The notes under the pieces were generated by a model. The model searched no databases and had not been told where the DNA came from. It saw only the letters and a list, made by a program, of their open reading frames with translations. Of a stretch of 64,000 nucleotides of DNA, positions 49,001 to 58,599 are shown piece by piece. The DNA comes from Bromus sterilis (taxonomy: Eukaryota > Streptophyta > Magnoliopsida > Poales > Poaceae). How positions within the stretch are numbered: the stretch's first letter is position 1; each line of letters opens with the position of its first letter. The stretch is taken from the NCBI GenBank assembly GCA_950022295.1, contig OX465600.1:288407782-288471781 (forward strand), read 5' to 3'. The position numbers and the translations under genes are program-made.

Positions 49001-50664
49001 CCACTCGTTGATGACTCTGTATAGCCTCTCTATGTACCTGACCATCGGTTGTCCTTAAAGGTAAGAAAGTCGGGTGACCCAACGGTGCCCGCGAGAGGTA
49101 TTGCGTCGGGAGCGACAGGGAGGGTACGACCGACGTTACTGGCGTGCTTGGCCCCTGCTCGTATCTCGCGAGAGTTACCAAACTACGAAAAGTCGAGCTC
49201 TATCAAGAGCACACGCGAGACAAGGTAAGGAGACGGTTCACCTTGTTGGTAACCGCAGTGACTTGGTGGGACGACAGGGCAGGCACCGATGTACTGGTGG
49301 TCCTGACTGCTGTCGTTGACCGCGGGTCGGTTAAGTCGAGGCAACGATAACGTTTGTCACGCAGGTTAATTAAAATGGTAAATGGTTCGGCGGATGTCTT
49401 GAGTAGCCTTTTGGCTTGTACGCACTACCTACACGTGGGATGAGGAGTGTGGGCTCCCTTGCATCGTAGTCTCGTTCGAGGGTCTTCAGACGTCAGCAGT
49501 ATCGCGGGCTGATTGCCGGGAAGTGGGGTTGTCTTCTCTTGCTCGAGCGGTGTATTTGTATTTTCTTTTATTTTGCTTCACCGGCCAGTCACGCACCGTG
49601 TAGGAGTACGTTCAGGTTAGGGTCCAAAGCCCGGCGTACATAGGATATAGTCCGGCGGATGACCTCTCTGTTGATTGCCGAAGGATGGGCTACTTTGTGT
49701 CGGATAGCTTCGGTGGGGTGTTCCCTAACAAGGTGTACGCCACCCTGGAGATCCGAGCGTCGTAGAGTCACGCCGGTGCACCCCTGCAGGGAAGATTAAT
49801 CTATTCGAATAGTCGTGTCCACGGTAACAGGACGCTTTATGCTGAAGCTGGATCTTACCACTACAAACTATTCCTATTAAACTGTATGGTTCCAGGTCTT
49901 CTTCCTCGCAGGGAGTCGAGGAAGGGAACTCGAAGGCATTATTATTATTAATTATTATAACTTACTATTATACAATGCTGCAGCAACTTCTGCTGCATTG
50001 TTATTACATTTATGCTATTAAACTGTTGGCTGTTTCTCTTCTCATGCTGCAAGACATCGTCAGAAGATGCTAGTCTTCGATAGGCCTAGCTTCTTACCCT
50101 TATTCTGATTTCTACCTTGCAGTCCACTATCTACAGCCTCCCCTTTCCTTTCATACAAATGCATAATGCTTAGTAGAGGACGTAAGACTCGCGGGTATGC
50201 TAGATACTCACCTTTGCTTTATTTCCCCCTTTTCGTTTTGCCTGATCGGCCGCTGCAGTCGACGTTGGAGCCTTGGAGTCCAGGAGCAGGAGATCCCTGA
50301 TGCCGACCCCCGCAACATGAAGATCCCCGATGCCTTCTGCGACGTCGAGCTCCCCGTTGACCAGGAGTAGTTTGGAGGTTCCCAGGCAGTAGGCCTCGCC
50401 TTTTCGATCGTTGTTGTTTATGTGCTAGCCTTCTTAAGGCAGATCATGTGTACCTTGTGTCTGTACTCAGATACTATTGCTTCCGCTAACTTTGTGCTTT
50501 CGAGCTGTTGTATTCGAGCCCTCGTGGCCCCTGGCTTGTATTAAATAGCTTGTATTATTTTATTTGTAGAGTTGTGTTGTGATATCTCATCGTGAGTCCC
50601 TAATCTCGGTCGTGTACCTTGCGTGTATGATTACTGTACACGGCTTGATTTTAGGGGTGTCACA
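46071..50664 (+). repeat. Solo LTR D, 4.6 kb Gypsy LTR
   Basis: It begins TGTAACACCCC and ends GGGGTGTCACA, with a perfect 5-bp duplication CTCAC at 46066-46070 and 50665-50669. No gag or pol is present. It has a GC-rich codon-like stretch (46700-47640) and AT-rich flanks. The ORFs there overlap on both strands and are not credible. The tail matches LTR F. An intact element with such LTRs would exceed 13 kb. Confidence 0.85.
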
Positions 50665-50669
50665 CTCAC

Positions 50670-51413
50670 TAAAGATAATAGCAACAAACAAACCCTCCTT
50701 CACGCTTTGTTCATGAGAAATCAGAAAACTTTGGCAGTGATAAACAAAGGAGATTAAGGGTATGTGATCGTCCTCGCGTGGGAGCCGTTCCTCGAAACTT
50801 GTCCAGCATAAGTAGTAATTGGGTTATCTACTAGCATTCGTTGACGAATTATGCACCTCTCAAAAGCTTTTTTATCTCTGTTTTCAAAACCGCGAGCTCT
50901 GGTACTTGTTTAGTCTTTGCTTCCAGCCACGGGTTTTCAACCTTGCCATCAAAAGCCACGGTTCGAGAGTCTCCACCTTCTGTCTTAAAAGCACCAACTA
51001 TTGAGAGCATGATTGTCATTCTCAGTGTAATGTGCATTGTCCCAAAGTACCATTGTCTTCTGCATGATTGTGATATCGCTTATTCTGAAATCATTGTATA
51101 TAGTCGTCACTTAAACTTCGGAGGTGCCCCTGCATTTATGTTTTGCTTCACTAAAGGGGGCAAGCGAGGTATCACTTTGTCATGTTTGCACACCATGCTC
51201 ACTACAACTCTATTGGGTGTTTCAGTATCATATTGTAAACTTTTAGTTATTTGTGATATTCTCATGAGGCAACTTAATTACTAAAGATTCATTATCTCAA
51301 TAAGCATTTGTCATGTGATTGTGAAAGACTCTTTGGTAGCATGTCACCACAGAAATTATTCTTTTTATCATTTACCTACTCGAGGACGAGCAGGAATTAA
51401 GATTAGGGATGTA
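50670..51413 (+). other. Element C 3' spacer, right part
   Basis: It continues the spacer beyond solo LTR D (AAAGATAATAGCAAC, matching element B near 11836). No gene. The sequence before the LTR, GATTAGGGATGTA, is a weakened polypurine tract compared with AAGCTTGGGG of relatives. Confidence 0.65.
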
Positions 51414-52497
51414 TTATACGTCCCAATCGTATCTATAATTTCTTCTTACTCCATTAATGTTTTGTGTGATATTGCTATGATATTGATACACTTTCGTACA
51501 CTTTTGATCATATTTGGACTAACCTATTAACTTAGTGCACCACAGTGTCAGTTTCTGTTTTCTGCTGTTTTGTATTTCAGGTTTTCCCATTACTTAAAGT
51601 GCCAGAAAAAATCCGGAAAAAATATATAAAAAATCAGCGTTCCAGAAGCTTCCTTACGCCCGAAGGAGAGCCAGAGGGGCCCCACCAGTCGTTGAGGCGT
51701 CCTGTGGGCGCGGCCTAGGGGTAGACCGCGCCGGGTACCCGCCTGGACCCCTTGGGTACCGCCTCGGACTCCCCCTTGGCCCTTATTTTTACTCGCGTCG
51801 CGAAAACCCTGATTCCGGAACCCTTTTCTCTAGAAGCAATTCCGATCTCCGCCGCCATCGCCACCAAGTTTCGGAGGACCAGAATTCCTGTGCTGGCACC
51901 CTGCCGGGACGGGGAAGTGCCCCCGGATTCGTCTCCATCGACGTTGCTTCCTCCTTCCATGATGCGGGAGTAGTTCCTCCTTGGGGCTGAGGTTTCTACC
52001 AGTAGCTATGTGTTCTTCTCTCTCTCTCCCATGATGTGATCTTGATTGTGATCATAGGCTATGTTAATCTAGGATGATCCCATGATGTTTCCCCTTCTTC
52101 TATGTATTGGATTGATGTACTCACTTGATCTTATCTAGTATAATCCCCGAGACCATGGTGACAGCGGTCTATTGGACATGGGTTAGAAGAATATTTTCAT
52201 GAGTGATTTCCTCTTTTGTGTGTGGATTGAATATTGAGAGTCTCTTGGTGCTTGTCTTTGACTATCCTTTAGATATGTTGTGGTGATTGTGGTACTCTCT
52301 TTGGATGGCCGCGGTGACATTGGGAAATCCATAGATGAGAACTACAAACTCTGAGGTGCGCTTTTGTATCCCTACACAATTATCGTCCTCTCTTGATCAC
52401 AAAGGAATGACCTCCGAGTACATATCCATTGCATGTTTTATGAGAAATATCATGTGATTAGACTATGTTAATGTTGTTGGGAGTTGCCACTAGTGAA
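51414..52497 (+). repeat. 3' LTR of element C, truncated
   Basis: It matches the 5' LTR from its start (TTATACGTCC, one base changed at position 2) to ACTAGTGAAA. The last 370 or so bases are missing and unrelated sequence follows. Confidence 0.87.
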
Positions 52498-52715
52498 ATA
52501 GTTGGAGGTTTGGAGATGACAATGTGATATGTGCAATATGAAAGGTGACTAGACGCTGTCTACGGACGAGTGTTTGAACAAATGAAAGGTGACTAGTTGA
52601 CTAGTTGTACTCTTGTAGATGCCCCTAGAGAGGTGTTTGCGAGATATGGGCACCAATCGAAGCAAGACCATCAACTTCCGTGTTACTGTTTGCTAAAATA
52701 GTTGGAGGTTTGGAG
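52496..52715. repeat. Pair of 20-bp direct repeats at the broken LTR edge
   Basis: AAATAGTTGGAGGTTTGGAG occurs at 52496-52515, exactly at the LTR truncation, and again at 52696-52715, 200 bases on. The interval also has a repeated ATGAAAGGTGACTAG. It looks like filler DNA from break repair. Confidence 0.75.
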
Positions 52716-52758
52716 TACCTATCGACTTAAGAATTTTCCAAATGATCCGTGAACACTC

Positions 52759-52929
52759 GGGTCAATAGCTCCTGTGCGACGTTTTTCGCTAGAATGGATG
52801 TGGTGCGACAGTTTTCGTGTGTAAATAGCCCAGGCACGACATGATCCTTAAGCTCTCTCTCGTTAGCTGTTAGGGGCTGGGCCCAGCACTCATCCACGTA
52901 GGCTTGGGTCCCAAACGGCGGCAACATGG
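52759..52929 (+). repeat. Left terminal inverted repeat of the Mutator-like element
   Basis: It shares, in order, GGGTCAATAGCTCC, TGCGACGTTTTTC, GGTGCGAC, CAGGCACGACA/CAGACACGACA, CCTTAAGC and ATCCACGT with the reverse complement of the right end. Confidence 0.8.
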
Positions 52930-53180
52930 ATTTTCTTATTACCAGTGGAGCCTTGCATGTCTAGTCAGCCCAGGGCCCCTGCCTCTGTTCATGGCAGAAC
53001 CGTCTCGCCTGTGGGGTTTTTCACTCCACGTGCCGCCGCGGTCCATCAGTGCGGGTTTTTCACTGCCACGCGCCGTCATCCATCAGTGCTGGTTTTTCAC
53101 TGCCACACGCCGTCGTCCATCAGTGCGGGTTGTTCTATCGTCTCGGCTTCTTCGGAAATTAATCCAGTCGTCGGCTGTAG

Positions 53181-55187
53181 ATGGAGGGGGCGAGGCGAGC
53201 GGCGGCGCGAGAAGGGGAGAAGCGGAAATCTTCATCGAGCCCAGCAGCGACGCAGCGGTCGCAATCGCAGGTAACGGCGACCCCGACGTGTGAGGGTGGA
53301 GGATGGGGTGGTTGATGCTAACTCCTCGTTGGTTACCCAAAGCGGAAGGTTGAGATGTAGCGTAGTGTAATTTACCTCAGTAAAGATACCAAGATTCGTC
53401 TCCCGTAGGACTCCAGCAACGACAAGTAGGTGACAATGGCGCTAAAAATTAGCACGAGTTGACGTGGATTTGCACACAGATAAAAATAACTTTGCTCCCA
53501 ACGAGTACAGAGAGGTTGTCAATCTCTCCGGCCTTACTGTTTACAAAAGGTCAAACACAACAGATAAAAGATAGTGATAGCTATAACTAGAAAGTAAAAG
53601 CAGGAAGTAAATTGAGGGTGTAACAATGGTGGAAATATGGACCGTGGTCCCATGATGTTCACTAGTGATGTCTCTATCCCGAAAGACGATAAAACTGTTA
53701 TGCGAGGTAAAAAAATCACAGTTGGGTCTTTCACAGGATTACGGACGCAAACCAATGCTAACTACGCTACAAAGAAATGAAGAGGCTCAAAAGCATGGGC
53801 GGTACTCCAAAATAAGTAGACCGAAATCCATCTGCATATACTACTAATCATCCACCTTGAGATATCTATCCAGAACATCTCGCTGGTATTAAGTTGCGAG
53901 CCCGACCCAAAGTGTAAACCCAAAGTAACAGACAACTGCATTAAAAGAACTGTGTGTAAAGTAAACAATCCTTGCAACCGCGGTTACAAGCACCGTTGTT
54001 TTCCCCCTTGTGGCAACAACACATCCCCTAGACACATGTTTCTGTCACTCAAGATAGTCATCAGGGAGCATGAACCCACAATCAAGCATAACATGCAAGA
54101 ATTACTACCTACTACTTGGCCAAAGCAATAAACAACAACGCAGAACATGCAAGAATTACTCAAGAACAAAAATATAAAAGATAAGAACCAAATATATTAC
54201 TCAATCACAGTCTGAACATAGTCTCGTAATCCATCAGATCCCAGCGAACTCAGCATAGCAACAGCAGAAAGAATTACATATGTGCTTTGATCATGTAGGG
54301 AAGCTCACAAGGTCCAATCCATAAAGAACAAAGTGGGGAGGAGAACATCACATAGCTACTGATCATGGACCCATGGTCCAAGGTGGTCTACTCACCGATC
54401 ATCCGAGAAGCGTCCATAGTGGTTTAGAAGCTCCCGAAGGTCAATCCTCCCTCCGGCAGGATGCTGGAAAGAGGTCTTCCGGCACTCCCAATCTTGGAAG
54501 CGCGGCGGTGGCGGAACATAGGAGAGAACGCGAAAAGGGGATCTGTCTTCGAGTGTTTCGGAGGATGGAGAATAAATAGGCAAAGGGGGCATCCAGGGGA
54601 GCCACCAGGGGTCCAGGCCGGCACCTGGCGCGGCCCCACTCCTGGCCGCGCTGGGAGGGCGCCTAGGGCCCTGGTGGGTCCCCTCCGGCCCCCCTTCGGG
54701 ACTCTCGAAGCTTCCGAAGCGCTGATTTTTTATTGGATTTTCCCGAAATTTTGGGAGCATTTTTAATACGGGGGAAACCTGAAGTAGAAAAACATCAAAA
54801 AACAGAAACTCGCACTGGGGTGCACTAAGTTAATAGATTAGTCCAAATATGATCAAAAGTGTATGAAAGTGTATCTAAACATAGCAATATCACACAAAAC
54901 ATGCATGGAGCAAGCAGAAATTATAGATACGTTTGGGACGTATCAGTGGTGCGGGTCGACGGTCGAAGAGGAGATCGGCGGCCCGATTTGTGACTCGGGC
55001 AAAAGAGTGGCGGCGTGGGTTCGTCACAGCTACGGCGGCAAGAGTTTTCCTGGTTGCCGTCATTCGCCGCGGAGGTCGAGACAGATGTTTGCATCGTTGC
55101 GCAGCATTGATGCCGGCGACCAGAGCAGCTCGGGCCGGAGCTCGTCGAGCAGGATTCTACGCGAGCCGAGCGTGGACTTGCAAGTAG
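53181..55187 (+). pseudogene. Gene-like frame 1 in the Mutator-like element, split by a solo LTR
   Basis: ATG at 53181 begins a GC-rich, Arg/Ala/Ser-rich frame. It runs 44 codons to 53312, is interrupted by the solo LTR and one duplication (53313-54950), and continues in the same frame from 54951 to TAG at 55185 (122 codons together). A splice-donor-like CAG|GTAACG lies at about 53269-53277, so 53181-53270 may instead be a first exon. An alternative frame, 54954-55345, ends with leucine- and glutamate-containing segments. No domain recognised. Gene-like composition may be inherited from a captured host gene. Confidence 0.45.
53313..54945 (-). repeat. Solo LTR (element A family) in gene-like frame 1
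   Basis: It is 1633 bp, minus orientation, TGATACGTCC (54945) to GCATCA (53313), with a perfect duplication GTGGT at 53308-53312 and 54946-54950. Confidence 0.94.
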
Positions 55188-55342
55188 CGGTGGCCCTAGA
55201 GGATTTCAGTATAGTTGCCGGGCTGGCGGAGGACACATTGATGTGCTTTGAAATTCTCCGCGAGCTGAAATTGCTGAAATTCAGTCAAGCTTCAAAGCGA
55301 GCTGCAACGGAAATTCAGCTTGAGCGCTTGGGGATTAGTTTC

Positions 55343-55477
55343 TGAATATAGTTGGCTGCAAACTGTAGTTTAGTTTGTCCAGCGCTTGGGGGTTACTTTT
55401 GAGGTCCAGTTTAGTTTGTGAATATAGTTAGCTGTAAACTATAGTTTAGTTTGTCCAGCGCTTGGGGATTACTTTTG
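55343..55477 (+). repeat. Duplicated 59-bp unit after gene-like frame 1
   Basis: TGAATATAGTTGGCTG..TTACTTTTG occurs at 55343-55401 and again, slightly diverged, at 55419-55477 (76-bp spacing). It includes GTCCAGCGCTTGGGG. It resembles a duplicated 3' untranslated segment. Confidence 0.75.
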
Positions 55478-55589
55478 GGGTGAACTGGCCATGTAATCAC
55501 TCTGTAGAACACCTTGCGTGCGTGCTCGGTTACATGTCGATTTTGGCTCTGCTATGTGGAACCCAATCTTATGTACAGGCTTATAAATG

Positions 55590-58330
55590 ATGTCATCCGT
55601 AGAATGTTTCTCCTTTTTTTATTTTATATGGTTTATAATTTTTAATTGGGCTGTCAAATTATTTTTATACAAACCACATTTGTAATAAAATGTATCCAAA
55701 AAATTGAGCTGCCACATTAGTTTTTATACAAACCAAGATTTCACACCACATTGTATGAAAAAAAAAGATTTCACACCACATTTGTAACCAAATATACTTA
55801 TGAAATAGTTTAAAACTTGTTTATTATTTTTTATAAAAAACCATAATTTACACCACATTTCTGACCAAATGGCACTTTGAGAAAGTTTGGTTTCCACCAT
55901 GTCTAAAACAGTCAAATAAATTTGTAACAAACCCATAATTATTATTTTGAATTTTTATGGTCATTTCAAATTTATAACCAAGTTTTTTTAACAAGTTATA
56001 AAGTTGAAAATGGAAAACCAAGCCTAAATCAATTGGGGTTCCTGGTGTATGACAAACTAAGAACATGTGCACTGGTTTTCCATTTTTTTTTGAATTTTTG
56101 AAGGTCATTTCAAATTTGGTCAAACTCAATTTTGACCAACATTTTAACGAGTTTTAAACATTAAAATGGAAAATAAAACATTAATCCTTCTTAGTATATG
56201 ACAAAGTAAAAAACATGAGCACCGATTTTCTATTTTTTTTATTTTTTTTGAATTTTTGAGGCTCATCTCAAATTTGGTCAAACCCAAGTTTGACTAACAT
56301 TTTAACAAGTTTTAAACATGAAAATGAAAAACCAAGCATTAATCCTTCTTAGTGTATGACAAAGTAATAACATGTGCACTAGTTTTCTATTTTTTTGAAT
56401 TTTTTATGCTCATCTCAAATTTGGTCAAATCCAAGTTTGACCAACATTTTAACAAGTTTTAAACTTGAAAATGGAAAACCAAGCCTCGATCCTTCTTAGT
56501 CACCATAAAATGAAGCTTTTGTGATGTTTTTGAAAGTTTCCACTTCCAAGTTTCAAAACCACTTGTGTTCACCCATGAGAGTTCATGTTAGAGTTTAGAG
56601 ATTACACTAGCATATCTTTCTTGAATGTACGTACACCTTGTTTATCAATTCGAGGTGTTAGTATATGACAAAGTAAGAACATGTGCACTGGTTTTTTTTT
56701 TTTGAATTTTTTCGATTTTTTTGAATTTTTAATGCTCATCTCAAATTTGGTCAAACCCAAGTTTGGCCAACATTTTAACAAGTTTTAAACTTGAAAATGG
56801 AAAACCAAGCCTGGATCCTTCTTAGTTACCATAAAATGAAGCCTTTGTGATGTTTTTTAAAGTTTCAACTTCAAGTTTGAAAACCATTTGTGTTCACGTA
56901 TGAGAGTTCATTTTAGAGTTGAGAGATTACACTAGCATATCTTGATTGAATGTATGTACACCTTGTTTATCAATTGGAGGTGCTAGTATATGACAAATTA
57001 AGAACATATGTACTGGTTTTCTATTTTTTGATTTTTCTGCATTTTTTATGCTCATCTCAAATTTGGTCATACCCAAGTTTGACCAACATTTTAAAAAGTT
57101 TTAAACTTGAAAATGGAAAACCAATCCTGGATCCTTCTTAGTTACCATAAAATGAAGCTTTTGTGATGTTTTTAAAAGTTTCAACTTCAAAGTTTCAAAA
57201 CCACTTGTGTTCACCCATGAGAGTTCATGTTAGAGTTTATATGGTACACTAGCATATCTTGATTGAATGTATGTACACCTTGTTTATCAATTGGAGGTGC
57301 TAGTATATGACAAAGTAAGAACATGTGCATTGGTTTTCTATTTATTTATTTTTATTTTATTTTTATGCTCATCTCAAATTTGGTCAAACCCAAGTTTGAC
57401 CCACATTTTAACAAGTTTTTAACTTGAAAATGGAAAACCAAGCATGAATCCTTCTTAGTCACCATAAACTGAAGCTTTCATGATGTTTTTTAAAGTTTCA
57501 ACTTCAACGTTTCAAAACCACTTGTGTTCACCCATGAGAGTTCATGTTAGAGTTTAGAGATTACACTAGCATATCTTACTTGAATGTATGTACACCTTGT
57601 TTATCAATTGGAGGTGCTAGTATATGACAAAGTAAGAACATGTGCACTGGTTTTCTATTTTTTTGGATTTTTTTTTGAAATTTTGATGCTCATCTCAAAT
57701 TTGGTCAAACCTAAGTTTGACCAACATTTTAACAAGTTTTAAACTTGAAAATGGAAAACCAAGCATGAATCCTTCTTATTCACCATAAAATGAAGCTTTT
57801 GTGATGTTTTTAAAGGTTTCAACTTAAAAGTTTCAAAACCACTTGTGTTCACCCATGAGGTCCAAAGGTAGGGTAAACACCCCCATTTCTAAGCAAGTTT
57901 TTTTCCACCATCTCTAAAACAGCCAAATAAATTTAAGGTGCTAGTATATGACAAAGTAATAAGATGTCCACTGGTTTTCCATTTTTTTGATTCTTTTTGA
58001 ATTTTTTATGCTCATTTCAAATTTGGTCAAACGCAAGTATATTTTTTGAAACATTTTTCAAACTTAGATCTACCACCGTTTCTACCACTTTTCAAACAAG
58101 TTACTATCATTTTTCTAACATTTTTCAAACAATTTTAAATTTTTAAGATTATTTTTGAATTTTTTATGCTCATTTCAAATTTAGTCAATCCCAAGTTTGA
58201 CCAACAGTTTTTGAAACATTTTTCAAACTTAGATCTACCTCTGTTTATACCATTTTTCAAACAAATTACTGTCATTTTTCTAACATTTTCAAACAATTTT
58301 TTAAAAAAATCAAACAAGTTTCAAATATTT
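55590..58330. repeat. AT-rich tandem array, about 320-bp units
   Basis: Units are marked by TATATGACAAAGTAAGAACATGTG near 56046, 56195, 56353, 56662, 56980, 57301, 57620 and 57945. The first two intervals are about 150 bp and the later ones about 310-325 bp, so the short units lack the segment CCATAAAATGAAGC..TTATCAATTGGAGG. Each unit contains the palindrome GGTCAAACCCAAGTTTGACC or a close variant. The right edge (57990-58330) decays to shorter repeats of ACATTTTTCAAAC. No coding potential. Confidence 0.85.
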
Positions 58331-58599
58331 TTAAACAAGTTTGTAGACACAGCAACAGGATTTAATTCTCATGGTGCGCCTTTCAAGTTTTGGGGCACAA
58401 CCCACCTAGTAGCCCGGTCTCTTTCGGGTACCCGTCTCTTTCGCAGGCCACGACCCAGCCTCCCGTTCCCCTCCTGTACTTATACGGCAAAATGTGTCGT
58501 ACCCTAGCTATTCCCCATCCAGATCTTCTCCACTCTCGCCGCCGGCGACCATCGAATCCACGCTTTCCAGCCCCGCCGCAGGAGATCCGTGCGACGATC

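Larger units (their letters stand above)
38740..52497 (+). mobile_element. Element C: non-autonomous Gypsy retrotransposon with internal insertions
   Basis: Order: 5' LTR (38740-40194), primer site (40204-40221), gag (from 40302, split by a solo LTR), a Cys/His-knuckle region, an unknown ORF to 44330, 3' spacer (split by solo LTR D), and a truncated 3' LTR (51414-52497). No protease, RT or integrase motif was found, so it depends on another element. Its 3' spacer is shared in part with element B and in part with element A. Without the two insertions it would be about 7.6 kb. Confidence 0.85.

Noticed and set aside
55700..56160. Short ORFs and T-runs in the AT-rich array that look like a gene with introns
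   Set aside because: They repeat with the tandem units and contain no conserved motif.
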